Assembly (NCBI GenBank): GCA_028713915.1 | Contig: JAQTNK010000006.1 | Location: 62,001-126,000 of the forward strand | Length of the DNA stretch: 64,000 bases | Direction: 5' to 3' | Source of the DNA: Rhodocyclaceae bacterium | GTDB lineage: Bacteria; Pseudomonadota; Gammaproteobacteria; Burkholderiales; Rhodocyclaceae | In this document: positions 10,916 to 20,971 of the stretch, piece by piece | Layout: every line of letters starts with the position of its first letter | Position numbering within the stretch: the first letter of the stretch is position 1 | Made by a program: the position numbers and the translations under genes | The notes under the pieces: model-generated | What the model was told of the DNA's origin: nothing | The model's database searches: none | The model's input: only the letters and a program-made list of their open reading frames with translations

Positions 10916-12619
10916 ATGAGTCGGCATGCCGGTCTTCCCTCCCCGCTGATCGCCGCGACAGCCGCTCTCATCGCTGTCGCCCTTGCGCAGATATTCTGGT
11001 TTGACCTTGCCCCGGCACCTGTTCTCGGCGGCTGCGGACTGCTATGGGTCGTCATGCTTCTGGCGCTGCGTCCGCGCGCCGCATCGGCGCCCGACCTTGC
11101 CTGTCAGGCGCTGGCCGAACTGGCGCGAGGCGCTTTGCCGGAACCGCTGCGCGGCGATGCGGCGCGCGACGCCGCAGGGCTGGAACACACAGCCAACGCG
11201 CTGATCCATGCCATGCGGCAACTGGTGGAAGGTTTGCGCTCCCTTGCCGCCGGACGTCTGGACACGGGATTGCAAGCGCGTAGTGATGTTGATGTCATAT
11301 TCGGCGCATTGGCCGCGGCATCTCGCGAGATCCTCGTCCTCGTCAAGGAAACCTGCGACGGCAGTGGCGACATCCGGAATCAGGCGCGCCGCATTGCCGC
11401 TATCAGCGAACTGCTGACGGAGGGAGCGCGCGTCCAGATGGATGCCGGACAAACCATCGAATGCCGCGCACGGTCCCTGTCTCAGATCGCCAGCGACGGC
11501 GCGACGAGGGCCGAAGAGAGCGCCGCTTCGGCCGAGCAGATGGCGCAGAGCGCGGAGGCCGTGGTGGCCGCCGCCAGGCTTTCCAGCGAAAAGGCCGAAA
11601 GAATCGCGGCGGTCAGCCGCGAGATGGATTCCATTACGCAGGCGGCGACGCAGATCGCCAAGCAGACCAGCATGCTTGCCCTCAACGCCGCCATCGAGGC
11701 GGCGCGCGCCGGCGAAGCGGGGCGCGGTTTTGCCGTGGTCGCCAATGAGGTCGGCAAGCTGTCGGAGAAGAGCACGCAGTCGGCGGCGGAGATCAGCGAA
11801 AAGCTGCAAAACGCGCAAGCGCTGGCAGAGGAGACGCGGGAGAGTTCGCGCGCCTCCGAGCGAGCGGTCGAGGCTCTCGTCGCGGGTCTTGCGGCGCTGG
11901 CGGCGCAGGCGCAGCAGACGGTGGCGTCGAGCCGCGTCCAGATCGAGGAGATCGGCGGGATTCTCGGGGAAACCCAGAACATCTATACCAGCGCCTTGCA
12001 ACATGCCGGCATTGCGGAGAAGATTGTCGTCTGCTCCGAAAGCCTCGGCCGTGCCGGGAAGCGTCTCGGCGGCGCGCTGGAGAAGTTCGGCGGCGTCAGA
12101 CCGGACGAGCGGCGCGCGGCGGAGGTCGCCACGAGCGATCTGCTCGGCGAGCTCGTCGAGTGGGATGCCAGCTTGACGTCCGGCGTGGCCGACATCGATG
12201 CTCAGCATCAGGAAATCGTAAAGCAGCTCAATCGTCTGTTCCAGACGCTCAACCAAGGCATGGCCAGCGAGACGGCAGTGCTTTGCCGCACGGTTTCGCA
12301 TCTTCTCGACTGGATCAAGAAGCACTTCCGCTACGAAGAGGAATGGCTGGAGAAGACGACGGACCCCGAGTTCCATAACCACAAGGCGCATCATGCCGCC
12401 GTCATTATGGAAATGACGGCGCTGGCGGCGGAACTGGCGAACAGCGATGCGCGCGCCGCCTACGACATTCTCAGGAAACTGCGGCGTTGGCTCGTCAACC
12501 ACATTTACGACGATGACCTGGCGGCGTGCGTCCATATGCGCGCGCATCCCGAAGGCAAGCCGGCGTGGAGTCCGGTGGCCGAGCAGGCCGAAGCGCTTTC
12601 CAACATCGAGTTGTTCTGA
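10916..12619 (+). CDS. Methyl-accepting chemotaxis protein fused to bacteriohemerythrin
   Basis: 567 residues. Two N-terminal hydrophobic segments (about 10-30 and 35-50) with almost no periplasmic loop precede a cytoplasmic chemoreceptor signalling domain. Its hairpin tip contains [20 protein letters not shown] near residue 260. From about residue 410 follows a bacteriohemerythrin domain: [34 protein letters not shown] and HIYDDD supply the His, Glu and Asp ligands of a di-iron O2-binding site. The arrangement resembles the Desulfovibrio DcrH type, so this is probably an intracellular O2 or redox sensor for taxis. That role fits an O2-sensitive diazotroph but is inferred. Confidence 0.9.
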   Translation: MSRHAGLPSPLIAATAALIAVALAQIFWFDLAPAPVLGGCGLLWVVMLLALRPRAASAPDLACQALAELARGALPEPLRGDAARDAAGLEHTANALIHAMRQLVEGLRSLAAGRLDTGLQARSDVDVIFGALAAASREILVLVKETCDGSGDIRNQARRIAAISELLTEGARVQMDAGQTIECRARSLSQIASDGATRAEESAASAEQMAQSAEAVVAAARLSSEKAERIAAVSREMDSITQAATQIAKQTSMLALNAAIEAARAGEAGRGFAVVANEVGKLSEKSTQSAAEISEKLQNAQALAEETRESSRASERAVEALVAGLAALAAQAQQTVASSRVQIEEIGGILGETQNIYTSALQHAGIAEKIVVCSESLGRAGKRLGGALEKFGGVRPDERRAAEVATSDLLGELVEWDASLTSGVADIDAQHQEIVKQLNRLFQTLNQGMASETAVLCRTVSHLLDWIKKHFRYEEEWLEKTTDPEFHNHKAHHAAVIMEMTALAAELANSDARAAYDILRKLRRWLVNHIYDDDLAACVHMRAHPEGKPAWSPVAEQAEALSNIELF

Positions 12620-12647
12620 CGCCGTCGAACCGGCGGCGCCTGCGCTG

Positions 12648-14069
12648 CTACTTGTGCAGCCGCTTCAGCGCCGCGCGGTTCTGGATCTTCCGGAACGGCT
12701 CTTCCAGTCCGTGGAGCTTGTATATCCCGAGCAGGGGCTGGAAGGCCAGGCGTGCCTGCTTGCCGCCCAGCATCTGTTCGATGACGCGGTCCGCCGTCTG
12801 CCGGTCGTAAAACGCCAGCGCCGCGCGCGCGACATCGACCGCCGTCTGGACCGGCAGCTCGCTCAGGCGGACGATCGTCCGGCAGATCCGCTCGTAGCGT
12901 GCGGCGCCCGCGGCTCCTTCGAGCACGGCCAAGACGCACTCGAACTCTACGCGCTCAGCGTCGCCGACATTGTCCAGGTTGGTCTTGGCGGCGGCGTGCA
13001 TGGCGGCCTTCGCCGCTTCGACATCGCCGCCGGCGAGGGCGCAGCGGGCCATGTTGAGGCTGTCGTGGAGCGAGGCGCCGCCGGCGGCGTCGTTGACCAC
13101 GACGTCCCGCATCACCGCCGTGGCGGTCTCGAAATCGCCGTTGTGGAGGGCGACGGTCGACAGCGTCCGCTTGCGCGACCAGTTGCGCGGCGCCCGTTCG
13201 GCGGCATGCGCCAAGGTCTTCTGCGCCTCGGCATAATCGCCGCTGTCCGAGCAGATGGCGGCCTTGAGGTCGTAGGCTTCGAAGTAGTTGGGCGACATCG
13301 CGATCACCTCGTCGACGGTCGCCCGCGCTTCCGGCAAGCGGTCCTTCCGGTGCAGCATGCGCGCCAGACCCGCCTTGGCCCAGGGAAAGGGGTGGATGCG
13401 GATGATGTCTTCGTAAGCGCGCTGCGCCTCGTCCGTGCAGCCGGCATCGGCCAGCGTCTCGGCGCGGTAGCGGAAGATGTCGTACTTGTAGGGCTTGGCC
13501 TGGTCCCGCGCCAGCATCGCGTCGAGCTCCTGCACGGCCTCGTCGAACTGGTGCGCTTCCCTGAGGTCGTAGTAGGTCCGGAAAGCGAGCTTCTTCTGCA
13601 CGGCTTTTTCAATGCGCAGCCCCAAGACTTCCGGGCTGAACGGCTTTATGACATAGTCATCAGGAGTGAGTTCGACGGCGGAGACGACCTGTTCGTAGCT
13701 GCGTTCCGCCGTCACCATCAGGAAGACGACCCGATTGGGCAGCGTCGCGGTGTGGCGCAGTTCCTCCAGCAACTGCTGGCCGGTGCGGCCGTCGCCGAGG
13801 ATGTAGTCGCAGATGATGATGTCGGGGACATTGTTCTTGATGCGGAAAATGGCGTCACCATGGCTGACGGCAATCTCGATGGAGAATCCGCCCATCGACT
13901 GGATGCACATCTTCAGCGTCTTGCGCGACGCCTCCTGGTCCTCGATGACGAGGAAGCGCAGTTCCTTGAAGGGCGTGACGGTGTCCTTGAACGCCGCGCC
14001 GGGCGCGGGCTTGCGTTTGACTTCCCGCTGCAGGGAAAGGATTTCGTCGGCGCCGAGAAGCGGTTCCAT
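12648..14069 (-). CDS. Response regulator receiver protein with TPR-like output region
   Basis: 473 residues. The receiver domain spans about residues 35-160: FLVIEDQEASR, phosphoacceptor Asp in IIICDYILGDGRTG, then VTAE and the KPFS lysine. The remaining 300 residues are helical repeats of TPR type (YRAETLADAGCTDEAQRAY, YDLKAAICSDSGDYAEAQK). No DNA-binding or enzymatic output is present, so output is likely through protein contacts. It is the last gene of a three-gene minus-strand operon, eight bases after a histidine-kinase-like ATPase, which may be its partner. Confidence 0.85.
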   Translation of the reverse strand: MEPLLGADEILSLQREVKRKPAPGAAFKDTVTPFKELRFLVIEDQEASRKTLKMCIQSMGGFSIEIAVSHGDAIFRIKNNVPDIIICDYILGDGRTGQQLLEELRHTATLPNRVVFLMVTAERSYEQVVSAVELTPDDYVIKPFSPEVLGLRIEKAVQKKLAFRTYYDLREAHQFDEAVQELDAMLARDQAKPYKYDIFRYRAETLADAGCTDEAQRAYEDIIRIHPFPWAKAGLARMLHRKDRLPEARATVDEVIAMSPNYFEAYDLKAAICSDSGDYAEAQKTLAHAAERAPRNWSRKRTLSTVALHNGDFETATAVMRDVVVNDAAGGASLHDSLNMARCALAGGDVEAAKAAMHAAAKTNLDNVGDAERVEFECVLAVLEGAAGAARYERICRTIVRLSELPVQTAVDVARAALAFYDRQTADRVIEQMLGGKQARLAFQPLLGIYKLHGLEEPFRKIQNRAALKRLHK

Positions 14070-14076
14070 GGCTGTT

Positions 14077-14748
14077 CTACGGCAGCGTCAGGGTGAACAC
14101 CGCGCCGCCGGCGGGACCGTTCGCCAGCGCCAGCGTCCCGCGCTGGCCGTTTCGTTCGTGGAGGTTCGCCACCTTGTCGGCGATGAACAGGCCGATGCTG
14201 CCGCTCGGCGTGCGGCCGCCGATAACTTCACGGGCATAGCCGGGACCGTCGTCCACGACGGTAATGCTGAGCCAGTCGGACTCGGCGCGAAGCTCGAGCG
14301 TGACCTTGCTGCCGGCGTAGCGCGCGGCGTTGGTCAGCGCATTGACCAGGCAGTCGGCGATCAATTCGCGGTCCATGATCCAGACGTCGTCGACGACGGG
14401 ACCGACCACCAGCGCCGCCGTGCCTTGCCATTCCGCGGCGGCGCGCAGGCGGACGTATTCGGCGAGATCGCCGAGCGGCGTCGGCAGCAGCACGACGGGA
14501 TTCTCGCGGCGTATCAGCCGGTAGGCGGACAGGAGCTTGGCGAGGCGCTCCGCCGAGCGCTCGACGGCCACATAGGCTTCGTCGAGGAGCGTCACCGATT
14601 CCGTCGGCGCGGCGGCGGACGCCGCCATCGTGTTGCGCACCGCATCGATCCGGCTCAAGGCGTCGAACAGCGTGTTCTTGGTGTCGTGCACGCCCGAGGC
14701 GAGCACGTCGATGAAGCCTTCGTCCGGCGGGGCGAGGGCGGGCGTCAT
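14077..14748 (-). CDS. Histidine-kinase-like ATPase protein
   Basis: 223 residues, no membrane segment. The C-terminal half is a GHKL ATPase: N box LVNALTNAARYAG, G1 VVDDGPGY and G2 GSIGLFIADKVA. The N-terminal helical region contains GVHDTKNTLFDALSRIDAVR, where the usual HisKA H-E/D is replaced by His-Asp, so phosphotransfer is plausible but unproven. Its ATG overlaps the stop of the HD-GYP gene by four bases. I read it as the cognate kinase or phosphatase of the downstream receiver protein. Confidence 0.75.
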   Translation of the reverse strand: MTPALAPPDEGFIDVLASGVHDTKNTLFDALSRIDAVRNTMAASAAAPTESVTLLDEAYVAVERSAERLAKLLSAYRLIRRENPVVLLPTPLGDLAEYVRLRAAAEWQGTAALVVGPVVDDVWIMDRELIADCLVNALTNAARYAGSKVTLELRAESDWLSITVVDDGPGYAREVIGGRTPSGSIGLFIADKVANLHERNGQRGTLALANGPAGGAVFTLTLP

Positions 14749-16034
14749 GAGGCAGGGTTCGGCGTCGGCTTGGGGGAATCCAGCGTATCGATCAGCGGTT
14801 CCAGGAAGGGCAGATCGCTGCCTTGGTTGAGCAGGTACACGCGGCAATAGACGTTGCGCGCGAGATTGCGCAAGCGCCAATCCACTTCCCGCGAGACGAG
14901 GTGAATCTCGGCCATCAGGTGCGCTTCCTGGACGATCGTGTCCAGGCGCGAGGCTTCGACGGCGCCGGTGGCGGACAATGCTTTTCTCAGCGCATGGAGC
15001 GCCGCCAGCACGTAGCCGCCGGTGTCGACGGCGACCTTGCTCGGCGCCTGCGTGATCAATGACATCGTCAATTTCATGGCGCGCTCAAGCCGCTCGACGA
15101 TATCGCGGATGCGCAGCAGGCAGTGGCCGTCGACGCCCGCGATGGCGCTCATGGCCGTCGTGTCGAGAGCCTCGGTCAGGGCTTGGCAGACGGCACGGTC
15201 ATACTCGCCCGGCACGATGCGCAGCGCGACCGCGAGGCGGGCGGCGGTTTGCGCCTGGTTGTTGGCGATGATCGCCGAGGCCGTATCGGCGACGGCGAGG
15301 ACACGTCCCAGCTTGCCCAGATGTGCGCCCGTCAGTTGTGCCGGGTAGCCGCTGCCGTCGAGGCGCTCATGGTGTTCCGCGACGGCGGCGCCGACCGCGG
15401 CGGGCAGCGTGGTCAGTTCCTGGATGAGGATTTGGCCGACGCGCGGGTGGGCCGCCACGTGCTTCCACTCGGACGGCGCCAGCGGCGCATTGCAGCGAAT
15501 GTAGTCGGGGTCGACATACAGCTCGCCGATGTCGTGGATGAGGCCGGCGAGGAGCAGCTGTTGCGCATCGTGGTCGCTGACGTTCAGGCGCGCGGCAATG
15601 CCGGCGCAGAGGGCGACGCAGTAGAGGCTGTGTTCGTAGGTCGCCATGCCGGTGTCCTTGGCCGTCGTCAGCAGCAGCTTGAACGGGCCCGGCATGGGCG
15701 TTTCGCGGAAACTGTCGAGCAGGCATCTGGCGGCGGCCGAGCCGCTGATGCGCTGCAGCAGGTCGTTCTCTTCGATCATCTGATGGCACGTCGCCACCAC
15801 CTGGTCGGAGATGACGCCGCCATCGACGGTGAGCGCCGTTTCCAGCGGCCGCACCAGCTTGTGGCGCAACAGCTTTTCCTGCAGGCTGCGCGAGACTTTC
15901 TGGCCCTTGGCCCAGAGCTTTATGCCGCGGTCATCGACGATGTCCTCGGCAGCAATGATGTCGCGTTGCTCCGAGAGCGCCATGATGTGTTCGAGGCAAA
16001 AGCCATTGACCGACTTGGCTGCGTCATCGCCCAT
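14745..16034 (-). CDS. HD-GYP domain protein, putative cyclic di-GMP phosphodiesterase
   Basis: 429 residues. The HD-GYP core is at about 140-290: the metal-binding LIHDIGEL and the signature HHERLDGSGYP are intact, so hydrolysis of cyclic di-GMP is plausible. An N-terminal segment of 100 residues (ALSEQRDIIAAEDIVDDRG) and a C-terminal helical region of about 130 residues are not recognised. The start at 16034 is preferred; an internal ATG at 15983 is possible. It heads the operon with the ATPase and receiver genes, suggesting that cyclic di-GMP turnover is tied to that signalling pair. Confidence 0.85.
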   Translation of the reverse strand: MGDDAAKSVNGFCLEHIMALSEQRDIIAAEDIVDDRGIKLWAKGQKVSRSLQEKLLRHKLVRPLETALTVDGGVISDQVVATCHQMIEENDLLQRISGSAAARCLLDSFRETPMPGPFKLLLTTAKDTGMATYEHSLYCVALCAGIAARLNVSDHDAQQLLLAGLIHDIGELYVDPDYIRCNAPLAPSEWKHVAAHPRVGQILIQELTTLPAAVGAAVAEHHERLDGSGYPAQLTGAHLGKLGRVLAVADTASAIIANNQAQTAARLAVALRIVPGEYDRAVCQALTEALDTTAMSAIAGVDGHCLLRIRDIVERLERAMKLTMSLITQAPSKVAVDTGGYVLAALHALRKALSATGAVEASRLDTIVQEAHLMAEIHLVSREVDWRLRNLARNVYCRVYLLNQGSDLPFLEPLIDTLDSPKPTPNPAS

Positions 16035-16246
16035 GTGTTTTCCGCCGCCTCCTATGCGCCCGCCGCAAGTGGGGCGGAAGGGATGGCCGGCGAGAGCGAT
16101 GCGGCCGAGGCGCGACGGTCACGAGCTCGGCAATGTCTGTCGCCGGCACGACCGCGACAGAAAACAGCTTGGCGCGACATGAGTTCCATTTCCGATGCAG
16201 GATGGTTCAAAGCTTGGAGCTTCGTATTCTTGTTTTTTTCTTTTCG

Positions 16247-18214
16247 TTAGCGCGCCGATAATACACCATCGTTTGCGCTTATGACGTCGTTGGTATCGTT
16301 TCGGAGCTGGCCGGCGCCGGGGCGATTGGCGTCGGCAATCGAGAGCCAGCGATCGAGCATCGTGCCGAGTTCCGCCAGGCTGATGGGCTTGGTCAGGAAG
16401 TCGTCCATGCCGACGGCCAGGCAATGCTCGCGATCCTCGTCGAAGGCGCCGGCGGTGAGGGCGATGATCGGCACTCGGGTCCGGCCGTGGGCAAGCTCCC
16501 AAGCGCGAATCGCTTGCGTCGCGGCGAAACCGTCCATGACGGGCATCTGGCAATCCATGAGGATCAGGTGCGGCGCGAGGCCGCGGCCGATCGCATCGAC
16601 GGCCCGCTGCCCATTGTCGACATATTCGACCGTGAGCCCGAGCTTGGTCAGCATGGCGCCGACCACCTTGCGATTGACGGCATTGTCTTCGACCACCAGG
16701 ACGCCGCGCGTTTGCCCCGCCGCCGGCGCCCGTTCCGGAACGGCGGCGAGCGGCGAATCCGCATGTTCGGGCTGCGCTCCCGGCGCCCGCACGCCGACGC
16801 GGACGCGGAACCAGAAGCGCGAACCTTTGCCGGGTTCGCTATCCACCCCGACCGTGCCGTTCATCAATTCCGCGAGCTGGCGGACGATGGAAAGGCCCAG
16901 GCCGGTGCCGCCGAATTCGCGCGTATTCGAGTTATCCACTTGCACGAAAGGCCGGAACAGCAGTGCTTGCTGGTCGCTCGGAATGCCGATGCCGCTGTCG
17001 GTCACCGCAAGTTCCAGGACGGCCTCGCCGTCGTCGCGCGACAACTCGCGCGCTTCGATGCGAATGAAGCCCCGCGCCGTGAACTTGATCGCGTTGTTGA
17101 TCAGGTTCGACAGCATCTGGCGCAGCCGATTGGCGTCGGCCCAGTACCCGGCGGCGTGGTCGTCGCAGCGGCAGGTCGCTTCGATGCTCAAGTTCTTGCG
17201 GTGCGCCGACTCGGCGAAGAGGGCGGCGGTGTCGGCGACGATGCGGCCGAGATCGCAGGTCGTCATGTTGAGTTCCAGCTTGCCGGCTTCCACCTTCGAC
17301 AGGTCGAGAATGTCGTTCAACAGCATCAGCAGCGTCTGGCCCGAGTTCAGGATGGTCCGCGTGTAGTCCTGCCGCTCGTCGGCGTCGAGATCCGGCTTCA
17401 ACAGCACTTGCGCCATGCCGAGGATGCCGTTCAGCGGCGTGCGGATTTCGTGCGACATCGTCGCCAGGAACTGGCTCTTGGCATTGGACGACGCTTCGGC
17501 GCCGCGGCGCGCCCGTTCCAGCTCTGCGGCCATGAGCTGCATGTTCAGCGCCAGGCGAATCGAGCTGTCGAGGCTGTCGTGAAAGTAGCGCGCGCTCTTC
17601 AGCAGCGCGAGCAGGTAGAGCGTTGCCACCAGCGCGAGCATCCAGTCGCGTGCGCCGTGGGCGTCGAGCGCGGCGGTGAGGATGATGGCGAGCATGACCG
17701 GCACGGCGTAGCCGCGGAAAGCCTGCGGCACCGACGACAGGATCGGCACGGCGCCCGACACCATGCCGGCGATCACCAGGGCGGTGAACAGCCGCGTCGC
17801 ATCGGGATCGGCGATCATCAGGGCGGTGCCGCCGCCGGCCCAAAGCAGCCCGGCGATGCGCGCCCAGCGAATGGCGCGTTGCCGCCAAAGCGCGGCGTCC
17901 GCCGCCGCGGCGCGGCTGCCGAGGAATCGCCGCGACAGCTGGTAGCGCAAGGCCGCGACGACGAATACCGCCAGCAGCCAGGCCAGGGCCCAGGCCGGCG
18001 GCCGCATGCCGCCGAGGATGAAGACCAGCACGGCGCCGTTGATGGCGACGACCGCCTGCGCCACGCCGGCGTTCTGGAACAGCAAGCGGCATTTCTCGAG
18101 GTCCATGTCGGCCTCGGGGACGCGTCGGCCCGCCGGCAGCGCGTCAATTATCGATGAGGTCTTGGCGAACATAGGCTGTGCCGCCATTTGAATCGATGGC
18201 ATGTCGAAATGCAA
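16247..18214 (-). CDS. Membrane-bound hybrid sensor histidine kinase
   Basis: 655 residues. About six hydrophobic segments occupy residues 45-200 and form the sensor. HisKA follows with ATMSHEIRTPLNGI, then the HATPase (NLINNAIKFT, DSGIGIP, FGGTGLGLSI), then a receiver domain from about residue 515 (VLVVEDNAVNRK, phosphoacceptor in LILMDCQMPVMDG, KPIS). No Hpt domain is present, so phosphate probably passes to a separate protein. It lies upstream of and in the same direction as the HD-GYP operon, with a gap of over 200 bases, so linkage is possible but not shown. Confidence 0.92.
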   Translation of the reverse strand: MHFDMPSIQMAAQPMFAKTSSIIDALPAGRRVPEADMDLEKCRLLFQNAGVAQAVVAINGAVLVFILGGMRPPAWALAWLLAVFVVAALRYQLSRRFLGSRAAAADAALWRQRAIRWARIAGLLWAGGGTALMIADPDATRLFTALVIAGMVSGAVPILSSVPQAFRGYAVPVMLAIILTAALDAHGARDWMLALVATLYLLALLKSARYFHDSLDSSIRLALNMQLMAAELERARRGAEASSNAKSQFLATMSHEIRTPLNGILGMAQVLLKPDLDADERQDYTRTILNSGQTLLMLLNDILDLSKVEAGKLELNMTTCDLGRIVADTAALFAESAHRKNLSIEATCRCDDHAAGYWADANRLRQMLSNLINNAIKFTARGFIRIEARELSRDDGEAVLELAVTDSGIGIPSDQQALLFRPFVQVDNSNTREFGGTGLGLSIVRQLAELMNGTVGVDSEPGKGSRFWFRVRVGVRAPGAQPEHADSPLAAVPERAPAAGQTRGVLVVEDNAVNRKVVGAMLTKLGLTVEYVDNGQRAVDAIGRGLAPHLILMDCQMPVMDGFAATQAIRAWELAHGRTRVPIIALTAGAFDEDREHCLAVGMDDFLTKPISLAELGTMLDRWLSIADANRPGAGQLRNDTNDVISANDGVLSAR

Positions 18215-18331
18215 CTGCCGGTAGGGTGCGAACAGAAATGGGGCCCGCGCGCTCCTCGAGATGCGGCGAGCCCGGCAAAGCGTGGCATCATGGGCGCATA
18301 ATCATTTTTATATTTCCGAGAGGACCGCAAA

Positions 18332-18505
18332 TTGGCCAAGCCGAATTTTCAATTTGAAAAGCGCAAGAAAGAACTGGAAAAGAAAGCCAAGAAGGAAGAG
18401 AAGCTGAAGCGCAAGCTCGAGAAAGGCTCGGCCCCGCGCGATGAGGGCCAGCCTGCGGACGCCGCCGATCAGCCGGCGGCCGACGCCGAGAAGTCGGGCG
18501 ACTAG
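18332..18505 (+). CDS. Small, highly charged lysine-rich protein
   Basis: 57 residues beginning at TTG 18332, with GAGAGGA eight bases upstream as a good ribosome-binding site. The product starts MAKPNFQFEKRKKELEKKAK, continues as a charged, predicted helical region, and ends in an acidic alanine-rich tail. This pattern resembles short conserved proteins of betaproteobacteria with no known role. The TTG start makes it easy to miss. It is divergent from the hybrid kinase and converges on ybiT. Confidence 0.65.
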   Translation: MAKPNFQFEKRKKELEKKAKKEEKLKRKLEKGSAPRDEGQPADAADQPAADAEKSGD

Positions 18506-18539
18506 CGCAGCGCGGTGACGGCAAGCCGGGGCGGCCGCA

Positions 18540-20171
18540 TCATTCGACGCCCTGGTTCGCCAGGTATTCTTCGTAGTTGCCGCGGTAATCGATGATGCTG
18601 CCGTCGGTCTTGATCTCGACGACGCGCGTGGCCAGCGAGGAAACGAACTCGCGGTCGTGCGACACAAAGACCAGCGTGCCCTTGTATTTTTCCAGCGCCG
18701 TGTTGAGCGACTCGATGGATTCCATGTCGAGGTGGTTCGTCGGTTCGTCCATCAGCAGCACGTTGTTGCGCAACAGCAGCAGCTTGCCGAACAGCAGCCG
18801 CCCCTGCTCGCCGCCGGAAACCACCTTCACGGATTTCTTCACCTCGTCGCCGGAGAACAGCAGCCGCCCCAGCGTGCCGCGGATCAGCGTCTCGACGTCG
18901 CCGCCGTCGTAGCCGCCCGCGCGCACCCATTGCGCGATCCAGTCGGTGAGGCTCATGTCCGCGGCGAAATCGGCGGCGTGATCCTGGGCGAAGTAGCCGG
19001 GGCGGGCCTTTTCCGCCCACTTGATGGTGCCGTACTGCGGCGTCAGCCCGCCGAGCGCTTCGCCGGCGAGCAGGCGCAGCATGGTGGTCTTGCCGACGCC
19101 GTTCTCGCCGATGATGGCGACCTTCTCGCCAGCCTCGATGGCGATGGAAAATCCCTTGATCACCGGCAGCTTCGGGTCGTAGCCGAAGCTGAGGTTTTCA
19201 ATCTCGACGGCGAGGCGATGCAGCTTTTCCTTGTCGTCGAAATCGAAGCCGATCCACGGATACTGGCGCGAGGAGGGCTTCATGTCCTCGATCTTGATCT
19301 TCTCGATCAGCTTGGCGCGCGAGGTGGCCTGGCGCGCCTTCGACTTGTTGGCGGAGAAGCGGCGCACGAAGCCCTGCAGTTCGGCGACGCGCTCCTTGGC
19401 CTTGGCGTTGGCGGCGGACAAGGTCGCGCGCGCCTGCGTCGACGCTTCCATGAAGTCGTCGTAGTTGCCCGGATAGACGGTGATCTTGCCGTAGTCGAGG
19501 TCGGCCATGTGCGTGCAGACCTGGTTCAGGAAGTGGCGGTCGTGGGAGATGATGATCATCGTGCTGCCGCGCTCGTTGATCACGTCCTCCAGCCAGCGGA
19601 TGGTGTTGATGTCGAGGTTGTTGGTCGGCTCGTCGAGCAGCAGGATCTCGGGATTGGCAAACAGCGCCTGCGCCAGCAGCACGCGCAGTTTCCAGCCCGG
19701 CGCCACTTCGCGCATCGGGCCGTTGTGCTTGTCGCCGGGAATGCCGACGCCCAGCAGCAGCTCGCCGGCGCGCGACTCGGCGGTGTAGCCGTCGAACTCG
19801 GCGAAGTGCGATTCGAGCTCCGCCGCGTGCATGTAGTCTTCCTCGGTGGCCTCGGGATTGGCGTAGATGGCGTCCTTCTCCCGCATGCAGGCCCACATCT
19901 GTTCGTGGCCCATCAGCACCACGTCGAGCACGCGCTCATCCTCGAAGCCGAACTGGTCCTGCCGCAGGAAGGCCATGCGCTCGTGGGCGTCGAGGCTGAC
20001 GTTGCCGGCCGAAGGCTCGAGCAGGCCGGCGAGGATTTTCATGAACGTGGACTTGCCGGCGCCGTTGGCGCCGATCAAGCCGTAGCGGTTGCCTTCGCCG
20101 AACTTGACGGAAACGTTCTCGAACAGGGGCTTGGCCCCGAACTGCATGGTGATGTTGGATGCGACGAGCAC
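18540..20171 (-). CDS. ybiT: ABC-F family ATPase, YbiT-like
   Basis: 543 residues without membrane spans. Two ATP-binding cassettes: Walker [10 protein letters not shown] and GENGVGKTT, with [11 protein letters not shown] and [11 protein letters not shown] as Walker B regions. A charged interdomain linker carries [19 protein letters not shown] proteins bind the ribosomal E site and affect translation rather than transport; YbiT is the closest E. coli match (530 residues, MLVSSNVTMQFG). The start is GTG at 20171, giving [12 protein letters not shown]; an in-frame upstream extension adds 18 residues not in the family. Confidence 0.92.
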   Translation of the reverse strand: MLVASNITMQFGAKPLFENVSVKFGEGNRYGLIGANGAGKSTFMKILAGLLEPSAGNVSLDAHERMAFLRQDQFGFEDERVLDVVLMGHEQMWACMREKDAIYANPEATEEDYMHAAELESHFAEFDGYTAESRAGELLLGVGIPGDKHNGPMREVAPGWKLRVLLAQALFANPEILLLDEPTNNLDINTIRWLEDVINERGSTMIIISHDRHFLNQVCTHMADLDYGKITVYPGNYDDFMEASTQARATLSAANAKAKERVAELQGFVRRFSANKSKARQATSRAKLIEKIKIEDMKPSSRQYPWIGFDFDDKEKLHRLAVEIENLSFGYDPKLPVIKGFSIAIEAGEKVAIIGENGVGKTTMLRLLAGEALGGLTPQYGTIKWAEKARPGYFAQDHAADFAADMSLTDWIAQWVRAGGYDGGDVETLIRGTLGRLLFSGDEVKKSVKVVSGGEQGRLLFGKLLLLRNNVLLMDEPTNHLDMESIESLNTALEKYKGTLVFVSHDREFVSSLATRVVEIKTDGSIIDYRGNYEEYLANQGVE

Positions 20172-20305
20172 TTGGGTATTTCCTGAAACGGGGATGGGGC
20201 CGCGGGGGAGGGACTTTTGCGGCAAGGCGCGGATTTTACGGGGTATTGGGCCGTCCCGCCAGTGTTGGGAGCGCCTGGGTTGGGTGCGCCTGTGTCTTGG
20301 GTGCG

Positions 20306-20493
20306 CCTGCAGGCCAAGGGCATGGCCGCCGCCTCATGCGCTCCCGCCCCTGCGGGGTCCCCGCGCCGTCGCCGCGCCGGCCGGCCGGCCGCTAAACTCG
20401 CTGCGCTCGGACAACGCGGCCGGAAACCCCGGCCACCGCAACGCCGCCGCGGCGGTCGCAAAATCGGCGGCGGCCGTGCCCTTGGCCTGCAGG
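20306..20493 (+). repeat. Palindrome-ended repeat, family 1, copy A
   Basis: 188 bp. Arms of 28 bases (20306-20333 and 20466-20493) are complementary with a single mismatch that would be a G-U pair in RNA; the outer 16 bases, CCTGCAGGCCAAGGGC, are perfectly inverted. The core includes CTCATGCGCTCCCGCC and CTCGCTGCGCTCGGACAAC and matches, with substitutions, the copy at 24796-24977 in opposite orientation. The outer arms of the two copies are mostly different. The stretch 20172-20590 between ybiT and the next gene otherwise contains no supported gene. Confidence 0.85.
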
Positions 20494-20590
20494 GGATGCG
20501 GCGGCGAACGGCCAGGAGCGGCCGGTCGAGGTTGCCATTCCGTTGGCGTAATGTCACGATGCTCACCACGCTGCGACATCGAGAGCAACC

Positions 20591-20971
20591 TTGCCCATCT
20601 CTGACGCCATTTACGCTGCCGTTATCTTCTTCCTGAAGCTGATGCTGGTAGTCATATGCTCGCCTCTTATCGGCTGCCTGGGGTTGGTCACAATCCCTAT
20701 GCGCTGGTGGCAGGCATCGACGGGGCGCCTCAAGGCAAGTGTCGCCAAGCTTACGTCGCCAGCCAGAATGTCAGCCATCGTTGGCATTGTCGTTATCTTC
20801 ATAGCGTCAATCGGATGGGCGGCCACGCTCTTAGGGATATACGAAAATGCTACTTGCAGCGGCGCTGGATGCGCTCTTGGCGGCCTAGGAATATTCCTTG
20901 CCCTCAGCCTCCTAGGATGCATCTATGGCCTGGCCGAGCTACTGCTCAGCCCCATCACCTTCCCGAAGTAG
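20591..20971 (+). CDS. Small membrane protein of unknown function
   Basis: 126 residues from a TTG at 20591 (an ATG at 20641 would shorten it). Three hydrophobic segments lie at about 7-30, 60-80 and 98-118; the middle loop is basic (RWWQASTGRLKASVAKLTSPAR). No family is recognised. The gene lies between the copy A repeat and the iron module, and its base composition is intermediate between the GC-rich backbone and that module. The start is uncertain because no strong ribosome site is visible. Confidence 0.5.
   Translation: MPISDAIYAAVIFFLKLMLVVICSPLIGCLGLVTIPMRWWQASTGRLKASVAKLTSPARMSAIVGIVVIFIASIGWAATLLGIYENATCSGAGCALGGLGIFLALSLLGCIYGLAELLLSPITFPK

Noticed and set aside
15123-16250. 375-codon plus-strand frame
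   Set aside because: It is antisense to the HD-GYP gene, whose motifs are intact; the frame stays open because of high GC in third positions.
20159-20636. Several overlapping frames on both strands through repeat copy A
   Set aside because: All arise from the GC-rich palindromic repeat and end in low-complexity arginine and alanine runs.
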